Shown here: in pieces, positions 51,889 to 59,991 of the stretch
Position numbering within the stretch: the first letter of the stretch is position 1
Layout of the letters: every line of letters begins with the position of its first letter
Assembly (NCBI GenBank): GCA_017515595.1
Contig: JAFWFL010000025.1
Location: forward strand, 1-62,545
DNA: 62,545 nt
Direction: 5' to 3'
Source of the DNA: Coriobacteriales bacterium
Lineage (GTDB): Bacteria > Actinomycetota > Coriobacteriia > Coriobacteriales > UMGS124
Program-made: the position numbers and the translations under genes
Notes under the pieces: model-generated
The model's database searches: none
What the model was told of the DNA's origin: nothing
What the model saw: only the letters and a program-made list of their open reading frames with translations

Positions 51889-52263
51889 ATGCCCCGTTAT
51901 GACTATCGCTGTACCGAATGTAATCATGTGTTTGAGGTTACACACGGAATGAAAGAACACCCAGACATTCTTTGCCCCGAGTGCGGTGCCGCCGCAACGC
52001 GCGTATTTGATGTCAGCGGTATTATTCTTAAAGGCAGCGGCTTTTATAATACTGACCAGCGCGGCAAAAAGGGAGCTACCCCTGCCACCGCCGCACCTGA
52101 AGAAAAGAATTCTTCAAACGAGGATTCGATTAAAACTGATTCCGCTCAAAAGGACAGCTCATCTTCTCAGAAGAAGAATGAAGGCTCTAAACCCACTTCT
52201 CAAGATACCGGTTCATCTTCTAAAACTTCAGAAAAGACATCGACCACAAAAAAGGAAGCATAA
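51889..52263 (+). CDS. FmdB-family zinc-ribbon protein
   Basis: 124 residues. The first 50 form the FmdB/CxxC-CxxC-SSSS ribbon: MPRYDYRCTECNHVFEV then CPECG, and GSGFYNTD. The rest (about 65-124) is a Ser/Lys/Thr tail without structure, longer than in short family members. The family is described as a putative regulator and its true role is open. The stop TAA shares its last A with the larE ATG, so the two are translated together. Confidence 0.85.
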   Translation: MPRYDYRCTECNHVFEVTHGMKEHPDILCPECGAAATRVFDVSGIILKGSGFYNTDQRGKKGATPATAAPEEKNSSNEDSIKTDSAQKDSSSSQKKNEGSKPTSQDTGSSSKTSEKTSTTKKEA

Positions 52264-53108
52264 TGGACGCCGGGCCCGGTCAACCCCCTGTTGCATCTGA
52301 ATCTGTACAAAGCGACCTCGAACGCTTGCAAACAGAGATTTCTCAATACCCGAGTCTTCTGGTGGCTTTCTCCGGCGGAGTCGATTCTTCGCTCTTGCTT
52401 AAGGTCGCCCATGATGTACTGGGCGATCACGTTGTTGCCGCAACCGTAGAGGGCGTCACTCTCCCCTCGGGCGAGGCTGACCTTGCCCGGCTATTCTGCG
52501 AAGACTACAATATTCGCCATATAGAGCTCAGCATTGATGAACTCTCTTTTGAGGGCTTTGCTCAGAACCCGCCAAACCGGTGCTACCTTTGCAAGCGTGA
52601 GATATTTAGCGCGCTCAAAGAAGCTGCTTGTAAGCTTGGTATACAAACGGTAGCAGAAGGCTCGAATCTTGATGACATGGGCGATTACCGTCCCGGGATG
52701 AAAGCTGTCACCGAACTTGGCATTGTAAGCCCGCTCCGCAACGCCGGCCTTACCAAAAAACGTATTCGCGCATGCGCAAAGGCTCTTGGCCTCAAAGTAT
52801 GGAATAAACCATCTCTTGCTTGCTTAGCCTCTCGCTTTGCTTACGGAGAAACCCTTACCAAGCAAAAATTCGAACAAGTCGATGCTGCCGAGAAATGCTT
52901 ACGGGGACTTGGTCTCAGCCAAGTCCGAGTACGGGTTACCGGCTCAGATGCGCGTATAGAAGCTTTGCCTTCTGAGTTTGATCTTCTCATTCACAACGAT
53001 ATGCCTCATATCATAGGCCAAACACTTAAAGAGCTTGGGTTTACTCATGTATCGCTTGATTTGTTAGGGTATCGCACTGGGAGCATGAACGAGGGTCTCA
53101 CGCGGTAA
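52263..53108 (+). CDS. larE: LarE-type ATP-dependent sulfur transferase
   Basis: 281 residues. The PP-loop is FSGGVDSS (residues 36-43). LarE adds sulfur to the pyridinium dicarboxylate mononucleotide that becomes the nickel-pincer cofactor of lactate racemase. Three cysteines stand at conserved places: CYLC (107-110) and ACLAS (C187). This pattern resembles the [4Fe-4S] class rather than the sacrificial single-cysteine class. larB and larC are not in this window. Its ATG overlaps the fmdB stop. The last codon and stop lie inside the large inverted repeat. Confidence 0.85.
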   Translation: MDAGPGQPPVASESVQSDLERLQTEISQYPSLLVAFSGGVDSSLLLKVAHDVLGDHVVAATVEGVTLPSGEADLARLFCEDYNIRHIELSIDELSFEGFAQNPPNRCYLCKREIFSALKEAACKLGIQTVAEGSNLDDMGDYRPGMKAVTELGIVSPLRNAGLTKKRIRACAKALGLKVWNKPSLACLASRFAYGETLTKQKFEQVDAAEKCLRGLGLSQVRVRVTGSDARIEALPSEFDLLIHNDMPHIIGQTLKELGFTHVSLDLLGYRTGSMNEGLTR

Positions 53109-53325
53109 TTATGTTTTTAAGAATTGAAGAAAGACTTCTGAAAGAGGATACCTATCTTCTCCTCGCTAGCCTGCCGCGGGTTGCGTGTACGACGCGGTTC
53201 CCATACTACTAGTGAGTCTTTTCTACTCGTGCCGTGTCTATGCAACCGCGCGTACAGAGACGCTCGGATAAGATAGGTATCCTCTTTCAGAAGTCTTTCT
53301 TCAATTCTTAAAAACATAATTACCG
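53103..53325. repeat. 223-bp element with perfect 56-bp inverted arms
   Basis: The arms at 53103-53158 and 53270-53325 are exact reverse complements, about 30% GC. The 111-base core is about 59% GC and holds its own pairings: GTACG(A)CGCGGTT (53187-53199) or CGCGG(G)TTGC (53175-53184) can pair with 53242-53255. The left arm contains the larE stop; the right arm ends 8 bases before the rsmB stop. No transposase is present. It could be a MITE, an invertible segment, a long-hairpin RNA or an unusual bidirectional terminator. Confidence 0.9.
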
Positions 53326-53332
53326 GGACGTT

Positions 53333-54703
53333 TTACTGAGGCTGCTTTGTAAGAACAGCGCAGAAATGGCCGTCACAGGATGTTTTTGAGGGATAAGTGC
53401 GCATGTAGCCTTCAGGTGTTGAAACTGATTGGAGCTCTTGTCTAAGGGGTTCTGAAGAAGCTCGTTCGGATATGGGATCAATTACAAAACCTTTTCCCTC
53501 TTCAGAATTCAAAAACGCATCAATAACATCTTCATTTTCTTGACGGAGGATCGAGCAGGTAGAGTAAATAAGGCTTCCGCTGCTGTTCAAATGCTTGGCA
53601 ACACTTTTTAACATCTTTACTTGTAAAGCTGCACATGAGTCAACATCGTTTGGGGTAAGAGACCAAACTATTTCAGGGTGACGGCGCAGCGTACCGGTGC
53701 CTGTACAGGGAGCGTCAACAAGTATGCGATCGAATGCATCAGGGAGTTCTTGCCAAACTTCTTCTTGGCAGATATCACCGGTATACCATGAGACACCGGT
53801 CATGCCGTTTAATTCAAAGCGCTCTGAGGCAATGTTTGCTTTGTGATCGTGGATATCAACGGCGCAAATATGCGCTTCTGACGCAAATCTATTGGCATGA
53901 GACATCATGAGAAGGCTTTTTGTGCCTCTGCCGCTGCCTACTTCTAGCATTTGCTCGCTGTGTTTTGGCGCTGCTATATATGCTACTGTCTGAGCTGCAT
54001 AGTCGCTTACAACTGCGTAATTGTCTTTGAAAAGTTTGCAGGTACTAATACGCTCAGGATTTTGTATAAGAAATGCTCCGGGTATTTCACCGCAGGGGAC
54101 AGTATGTAAACCTTCAGCTTCAAACTGAGCTTGTGCTGAGACGGCAGGAATGCATGGTTCCAAGGCTGCTACATAAATGGGAGGTTCATTGAGAAGCGAT
54201 TCGCTTAAAGCTTTTGCTCGTTCTTCTGTGCAATCTTCGATAATCCTCTTAAAAATCCAACTGGGAAGGCCGTATTTTGCTTCCGGGTTTGATTCAAAAA
54301 AGGTTTCACGGTTTTGGGCTATTTTGCGCAGTACGGCATTTGCCAGACCGGCAGCGCTTTTTGTATGCAATCTCACAAGTTCAACGCCTTGACTTACGGC
54401 AACATGTGCAGGCTTCTCGAGATACAGCAGTTCATAGGCAGAAATGCGCAGGGCTTCTCGTACTGATGTATCTAGTTTTGATGGTTTGGCAACATAGTTG
54501 TCAATTATCTCATCAAGGGTTCCTTTGGCGGCTTCGCAACCGAGAGCTAGTTTGCGTGCGAAAGCAGCGTCTGACTCTTGTAAGCCTTGAAGCTGTTGCG
54601 TGCCAAAAGGAGAATTTAATACCTCACGCACATAGGCATTGCGCTCGTGGGCATGGCATAAAACATTGTATGCACTTTTACGGGCGCTCGAAAGTTGGGC
54701 CAT
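53333..54703 (-). CDS. rsmB: 16S rRNA (cytosine967-C5)-methyltransferase
   Basis: 456 residues. An N-terminal NusB-like domain (ARKSAYNVLCHAHERNAYV) is followed by the SAM methyltransferase with GRGTKSLLMM, the VDAPCTGTGTLRRHPE motif and the catalytic cysteine in SLIYSTCS. It modifies C967 of 16S rRNA. The ATG directly follows the fmt stop (TAAATG). The order def-fmt-rsmB is the Bacillus order. Confidence 0.95.
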   Translation of the reverse strand: MAQLSSARKSAYNVLCHAHERNAYVREVLNSPFGTQQLQGLQESDAAFARKLALGCEAAKGTLDEIIDNYVAKPSKLDTSVREALRISAYELLYLEKPAHVAVSQGVELVRLHTKSAAGLANAVLRKIAQNRETFFESNPEAKYGLPSWIFKRIIEDCTEERAKALSESLLNEPPIYVAALEPCIPAVSAQAQFEAEGLHTVPCGEIPGAFLIQNPERISTCKLFKDNYAVVSDYAAQTVAYIAAPKHSEQMLEVGSGRGTKSLLMMSHANRFASEAHICAVDIHDHKANIASERFELNGMTGVSWYTGDICQEEVWQELPDAFDRILVDAPCTGTGTLRRHPEIVWSLTPNDVDSCAALQVKMLKSVAKHLNSSGSLIYSTCSILRQENEDVIDAFLNSEEGKGFVIDPISERASSEPLRQELQSVSTPEGYMRTYPSKTSCDGHFCAVLTKQPQ

Positions 54704-55696
54704 TTAACAGGCCTTCCAAATTAATTCTTGCGATTTTAGACCCGGAATAAATTCCTTGCTATGCATTGAGCGTTTTCCGTCGGGTTTGAGTTCCAGGACT
54801 TCGAGGACACTCCCGCTTTCGCAACCTAGCAAGAGCTTCTTCTGTTCGATCGACACAGCGCCAGCTTTGGGCATCGCAAAGGGCATCTCGTTCTTTTCGG
54901 ATTCGCTTATTACATGAGCTTTCATCACACGGAGGCTCTTATCGCAAATTATGCATCTGGCCGGTGCGGCGTCGCTTGAGGCTTGGATACGACACATATT
55001 GTGGTTTGCGTCAAGACTTGGGTCCAAGAGGACATCGGACTTTGCTAGTTTTGGGGCAAACGTAGCTTGGGAATCATCCTGCGCTATCCACTCGGGAGTT
55101 TTGCCCTGAGCATATATGTTAAGTACCTCGAGCATGCCCTTGCTTGCTGCTTTAGAAACCTCTAAAGAGACCTCTTCATACGTGCGCTCTCCAACCTCAA
55201 CACTCCCCTGCAGACAGTATGGGCCTGAATCGAGGCCTTCTTCTATGCGCATAATTGAATAACCAAGCTTTGGCTCTCCGTGCAAAAGGGACTGTTGCAT
55301 GGGAGCTGCACCTCTGCCTTTGGGCAAAAGGCTGGCATGGAGGTTAATGATGTCATAACGCGGGAGTTCGATAACACGAACAGGAACAATGGCTCCGTAT
55401 GCGGCAACAACCATCACATCACAGGGAATCTCGCTCAAATATGAATAAATCTCATCTGATTTAAGCGACGCTGTTTCTAAAATGGGCAAACCATAAGATT
55501 GCGCAACCTGTTTAACCGGGCTCGGCAGCAACGTTTTGCCGCGGCCTGAGGCCGCGTCAGGGCGGGTTACCACAAGATTGACCTCAATACCGTCTGCCTC
55601 GGCAAGGGCTTTGAGAGGTTCACAGGCGAACTCAGGCGTTCCCATAAAAATAATGCGGAGAGGCCCGCTTTGAGCCAACGTGCTGCTTTGCGTCAT
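54704..55696 (-). CDS. fmt: Methionyl-tRNA formyltransferase
   Basis: 330 residues. Formylates initiator Met-tRNA from 10-formyl-THF. FMGTPEFACEPL opens the protein; INLHASLLPKGRGAAPMQQSLL holds the catalytic N/H and SLLP block, read here in parts; a C-terminal OB domain follows. GAGG is 8 bases upstream of the ATG, inside the end of def. It works with def, the preceding gene, in formyl-Met turnover. Confidence 0.96.
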   Translation of the reverse strand: MTQSSTLAQSGPLRIIFMGTPEFACEPLKALAEADGIEVNLVVTRPDAASGRGKTLLPSPVKQVAQSYGLPILETASLKSDEIYSYLSEIPCDVMVVAAYGAIVPVRVIELPRYDIINLHASLLPKGRGAAPMQQSLLHGEPKLGYSIMRIEEGLDSGPYCLQGSVEVGERTYEEVSLEVSKAASKGMLEVLNIYAQGKTPEWIAQDDSQATFAPKLAKSDVLLDPSLDANHNMCRIQASSDAAPARCIICDKSLRVMKAHVISESEKNEMPFAMPKAGAVSIEQKKLLLGCESGSVLEVLELKPDGKRSMHSKEFIPGLKSQELIWKAC

Positions 55697-55699
55697 AGT

Positions 55700-56236
55700 T
55701 TAAACCTCGGTATCTCCCGGCATTGCACCGTTATCAAGCGCCTCATGGTATGCCCTGACCGCTGACAAGCGATCCTGGGGCTTCAGCCGCTCAAACATGG
55801 TAATTCCGTGCAGATGATCTATCTCATGCTGGAGGCATCTGCAAAACAGACCGTCCTTCGCATCATATTGCATAAGTCTGCCTTCGAGATCGCGTGCATG
55901 CACAACTACGTGGCGCGACCTCTCGATCTCAAACGACACACCGGGAATGCTCAGGCAACCCTCGCACTCGGTAATAATATCATCGGATTTTTCTACAATC
56001 TCAGGGTTAATAAGGAATATGGGGTTCTTTTTGCCCGTGTCGCCCCAGTCGCAGTCTATGACAATGAGCTGCTTTAAAACGCCTACCTGAGGAGCCGCGA
56101 TGCCGCAGCCTTCATATTTATACATTGTCTTGGCCATTTGCTGAGCCAGTTTTTTTATGTCATCATCAATCTGATCAATGGGTTCGCACTCTTCGCGAAG
56201 TCTCTCATCCGGTGATAATACAATCTGTAACGCCAC
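55700..56236 (-). CDS. def: Peptide deformylase
   Basis: 178 residues. Removes the formyl group of new proteins. All three motifs are present: GCGIAAPQVG, EGCLSIPGV and QHEIDHLHG (HExxH metal site with the second-motif Cys). It starts at a GTG with AAGGAGG upstream. A short gap of 130 bases precedes it after priA. It precedes fmt. Confidence 0.97.
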   Translation of the reverse strand: MALQIVLSPDERLREECEPIDQIDDDIKKLAQQMAKTMYKYEGCGIAAPQVGVLKQLIVIDCDWGDTGKKNPIFLINPEIVEKSDDIITECEGCLSIPGVSFEIERSRHVVVHARDLEGRLMQYDAKDGLFCRCLQHEIDHLHGITMFERLKPQDRLSAVRAYHEALDNGAMPGDTEV

Positions 56237-56366
56237 AATTACCCTCCTTGGGATGTCAAAAATGAACGCGGTAAGTGTACCCTAAAAACACTAAAGACGA
56301 AATGTATATCAGCCTGCTCTCTCAAATACCACCTAAAGTTGTCCCTAGGGTTCCTAAAACGTATTT

Positions 56367-58661
56367 TTACATGAGATCTATAGCATCAATATCACAGGTT
56401 ACATTGATGCCTTGTTTGGATGGTACTTGGTTCAGAGCTTCTTGCAATAAAGCGCCCGGGCTTGATGTGGCATCAGTCTTGATCATAATATGCCAGCGAT
56501 ATTTGCCTTTTATGCGTGATACTACGCACTCGGTAGGTCCCAAAATCTCGTAATAACCATGATACAACTCGAATCTTGTTCTCAGGGCCTGTGCTGCTTC
56601 GCATGCTGTAGTTATGACGGTGTTCTCGGCATCACCCCATACAACAACATTTGATACACGTATGTATGGAGGATATTTTGCTTCCTGCCGTAAAAGCATC
56701 TCTGAATCAATAAACAAAGAGCGCTCATGAGAAGCTGCAGCTTGGATCGCCGGATGATCAGGGTCGTATGTTTGGATAATTACTCTGCCCGGGAGGTCAC
56801 CGCGCCCGGCACGGCCGCTCACTTGTTCGAGAAGATCGTAGGTTCTCTCGGCGCTTCTGAAATCGCAGAGCTTGAGAATGGTATCTGCATTTATGACGCC
56901 TACGAGGGTCACCTGGGGGAAGTCTAGCCCCTTGGCAATCATTTGGGTTCCCAAAAGAACGGCTGACTCTGCGGCATCAAAGCGCTCAAGGCAGCGCTCG
57001 TGACCGCCCTTCTCTCGTGTGGTATCCATGTCCATGCGCACAATTTCTGTCTCGGGCGGGAGCATTGCACGCAGCTGAGCTTCTACCTGCTGGGTTCCTA
57101 CGCCTTTCTTGCCTAAAAAATGAGAGCCGCATACGGGGCAAATACCTGGTACATAAAACTCGCGGCCGCAGGTATGGCACATCATGATGTTCCGGTCAAT
57201 ATGGTAGGTTAAAGACGTTGAACACTGGTTGCAGGTGGGCACATGCCCGCAGTCAGCGCACAAAATAAAGCGTGCAAAACCCCGCTGATTCAATAGCAGA
57301 ACTGCTTTTTGCTGCTTCTCAACAACCTCATGAAGAGCCTCTGTGAGTGGCCGGGAAAACATGGTTCGCACGCCTGCCGCAAATTCACGGCGCATGTCAA
57401 CAATCTCAACCTTGGGAAGCACACGTGTTCCGGGGCGCTGTGACATCTCGATACGGGTCCACGGCATCCCGCCATACTCACCTGTCTGAGCTCTTCTCAG
57501 CGACTCTAGAGATGGAGTTGCGCTGCCGAGAATGAGCAAGGCGCCATGAAGCTCGGCAAATTTTGCCGCTACCTCTCTAGCGTGATAGCGCGGTGCTTGC
57601 GCTTGTTTATAGCTTGATTCATGCTCTTCATCAATAATATAAATACCAGGATTCTTTAACGGTGCAAAAAGAGCAGAGCGCGCTCCAACAACTATATGGG
57701 CATCGCCGGAGCGTATACGTTCCCATTGGTCCGCACGTTCTGATATCGAGAGCTTAGAGTGCAGCACCGCAATGTCATCGCCAAAGCGCGAACGGAATCT
57801 GCCCACTGTTTGGGGAGTCAAAGCAATCTCAGGCACCAGGACACATGCATCCCTGTTCAGTGCGCGCGCTGCCTCTATAGCCTGTAAATAAACTTCTGTT
57901 TTACCCGAGCCCGTCACACCGTCGAGAACCAAAACCGAGCCCTCGCCTTTTTGAAGTGCGCGATGGGCAAAAGAAAGCGCCTTCTTTTGCCCATCTGTAA
58001 GCTCGTGTATTTCGCGCTTGGGTGCTGCGGCACTTGAAAGCGATGTTTCTTGGTTACCGCGATACTTACGCCTGTGCTCAAGAGAGATAATGCCTTTCTT
58101 TACAAGGCGGTTTACTATAGAAGTAACACTACCGAGTTCGAGCGCAATTTCTACCTGGCGTGCCGGGCCCTTCTCGAGGATTTCGAGAAGCCTTCGCTCG
58201 GTAGAGGCGTTCTTTCTCGGCGTATAACCACAAGCTTCTTCTGCAAGCTCAAGCCAGCGGTCATCTGCGGGGCGTATCTCGGAGGTTTTTAAAGACCATT
58301 CACCGGTTTGCTCATTGCGTACAGTTTTTGCGGCAAAACCGGGAGGGCAAAACAAACGTGCAACCGTACCGGGAGGCGCTGCGTATTCCTGAGAAATCCA
58401 TTGAATGGCACACGCTGCCTTCTCGTCAAAAAACGGATCTGAGATAACGCTTGTAATGTTTGATATACGTGATTCATCAAGGTCCTGAGGCTTTTGTGCC
58501 TGCGCGTCAAGAACATACCCAACGCAGGCTCTGTGCCCAAATGACACCAATACACAGCACCCTACGCTCACCTTTTGCTCGAGTTCCTGCGGAATCCCGT
58601 ACACAAAGGGAGCGGTTAGGGTACGTACCGTAATATCTATTGCGACCAATGCATAGCGCAT
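56367..58661 (-). CDS. priA: Primosomal helicase PriA
   Basis: 764 residues. Reloads the replisome at collapsed forks. Helicase motifs are GVTGSGKTEVY and IIDEEHESSYKQ. Two zinc sites lie at CADCGHVPTCNQC and CHTCGREF...CPVCGS. The protein keeps both the winged-helix and the C-terminal domain. It starts 3 bases after the metK stop. The priA-def-fmt order is conserved in Gram-positives. Confidence 0.96.
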   Translation of the reverse strand: MRYALVAIDITVRTLTAPFVYGIPQELEQKVSVGCCVLVSFGHRACVGYVLDAQAQKPQDLDESRISNITSVISDPFFDEKAACAIQWISQEYAAPPGTVARLFCPPGFAAKTVRNEQTGEWSLKTSEIRPADDRWLELAEEACGYTPRKNASTERRLLEILEKGPARQVEIALELGSVTSIVNRLVKKGIISLEHRRKYRGNQETSLSSAAAPKREIHELTDGQKKALSFAHRALQKGEGSVLVLDGVTGSGKTEVYLQAIEAARALNRDACVLVPEIALTPQTVGRFRSRFGDDIAVLHSKLSISERADQWERIRSGDAHIVVGARSALFAPLKNPGIYIIDEEHESSYKQAQAPRYHAREVAAKFAELHGALLILGSATPSLESLRRAQTGEYGGMPWTRIEMSQRPGTRVLPKVEIVDMRREFAAGVRTMFSRPLTEALHEVVEKQQKAVLLLNQRGFARFILCADCGHVPTCNQCSTSLTYHIDRNIMMCHTCGREFYVPGICPVCGSHFLGKKGVGTQQVEAQLRAMLPPETEIVRMDMDTTREKGGHERCLERFDAAESAVLLGTQMIAKGLDFPQVTLVGVINADTILKLCDFRSAERTYDLLEQVSGRAGRGDLPGRVIIQTYDPDHPAIQAAASHERSLFIDSEMLLRQEAKYPPYIRVSNVVVWGDAENTVITTACEAAQALRTRFELYHGYYEILGPTECVVSRIKGKYRWHIMIKTDATSSPGALLQEALNQVPSKQGINVTCDIDAIDLM

Positions 58662-58664
58662 AAA

Positions 58665-59939
58665 CTAATGTGAGCTTTCTGCAGCTCTGATGAGCTCTTG
58701 CGTGCGATTTGTTTCTTCCCAGGCAAAGCCCTCGCCCTCGCGGCCAAAATGACCGTAAGCGCTTGTTTTCCTAAACTGCGGTTTGCGCAGGTTAAGCTGG
58801 TCAATAATCGCTCCGGGCCTTAGGTCAAAAACCTCATTGATTGCAGCTTCAATAGCCTTTACCGGAACATGGTTGGTATTATAGGTATCGACCATAAGCG
58901 ACAACGGCTTTGCAACGCCAATGGCATAAGCAAGCTGAATCTCGCATTGGTCAGCCAGACCGGCAGCCACTACGTTCTTGGCAACCCAGCGTGCCGCATA
59001 TGCCGCCGAGCGGTCAACCTTTGTGCAGTCTTTACCGCTAAACGCTCCGCCTCCGTGCCTGCCCATGCCTCCGTAGGTATCCACAATGATCTTACGGCCG
59101 GTAAGCCCGGTATCGCCCATAGGGCCGCCCACAACAAAACGTCCGGTAGGATTAACATAAATCTCAGCATCATGCCAAGCAATGCCTTGCTCGTCAAGAA
59201 CCGGTGCAATGACTTCGCGGGTAATATCGTCACGAATAAGCTTCATTGAGCTAATTGCGTCATCATGCTGTGTCGAAACTACAATCTTATCTATCGCAAC
59301 AGGAAGCCCGTTCTCATAACGCACGGTTACCTGAGTCTTCCCGTCAGGGCGCAGGTAGTTAATAATGTTTTCTTTTCTAACCTTGGCAAGTCTTGAAGAA
59401 AGCCTGTGCGCCAAATAAATAGGCATAGGCATAAGCGTGGGTGTCTCGCGTACTGCATAGCCAAACATCATGCCCTGATCACCGGCGCCAATGAGCTCAT
59501 ATTCATCTGTTGCCTTGGCTTCTCCTTGCTGGACTTCATAGCTCTTGTCAACACCTGCAGCAATGTCTGCACTCTGATCATGAATAGCAGTAAGAACGTT
59601 GCATGTCTCTGAATCAAAGCCAAACTTTGCACGTGTGTATCCAATATCGCGCAGGACTCCGCGAACTATGCGCTCAACATCCACATATGCCTGGGTACGG
59701 ATTTCTCCCGATACCAGAACGAGGCCTGTTGTAGTAAAGCACTCGCAGGCACAGCGCACATTCTTAACGTTTGCCGCTTCTCCTGTGGGCGAAATATAGC
59801 CTTTAGCTTGAAGCTCCGTCTCCTGTGCGAGCAAAGCGTCGAGCACCGCATCGCTAATTTGGTCGCATATTTTGTCGGGATGACCCTCGGTAACACTCTC
59901 TGAAGTAAAGAGGAAACTTCTGCCTTGATGTAAACCCAT
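58665..59939 (-). CDS. metK: S-adenosylmethionine synthetase
   Basis: 424 residues. Makes SAM from methionine and [24 protein letters not shown] (in parts) is the ATP site; [30 protein letters not shown] and a metal/K+ site are all present. It is slightly longer than the usual 390-400, with inserts in the middle. AAGGAGTGATGT precedes the ATG. No SAM riboswitch is visible in the short leader. It heads the priA-def-fmt-rsmB run. Confidence 0.97.
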   Translation of the reverse strand: MGLHQGRSFLFTSESVTEGHPDKICDQISDAVLDALLAQETELQAKGYISPTGEAANVKNVRCACECFTTTGLVLVSGEIRTQAYVDVERIVRGVLRDIGYTRAKFGFDSETCNVLTAIHDQSADIAAGVDKSYEVQQGEAKATDEYELIGAGDQGMMFGYAVRETPTLMPMPIYLAHRLSSRLAKVRKENIINYLRPDGKTQVTVRYENGLPVAIDKIVVSTQHDDAISSMKLIRDDITREVIAPVLDEQGIAWHDAEIYVNPTGRFVVGGPMGDTGLTGRKIIVDTYGGMGRHGGGAFSGKDCTKVDRSAAYAARWVAKNVVAAGLADQCEIQLAYAIGVAKPLSLMVDTYNTNHVPVKAIEAAINEVFDLRPGAIIDQLNLRKPQFRKTSAYGHFGREGEGFAWEETNRTQELIRAAESSH

Positions 59940-59991
59940 ACATCACTCCTTAAACAATTTGTCTTATGGTGTAAATACCATCTTATAACTC

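Noticed and set aside
53103-53325. Retron msr/msd-like RNA or integron attC site
   Set aside because: No reverse transcriptase or integrase is nearby; arms are too long and perfect for attC, and the retron a1/a2 layout is not matched.
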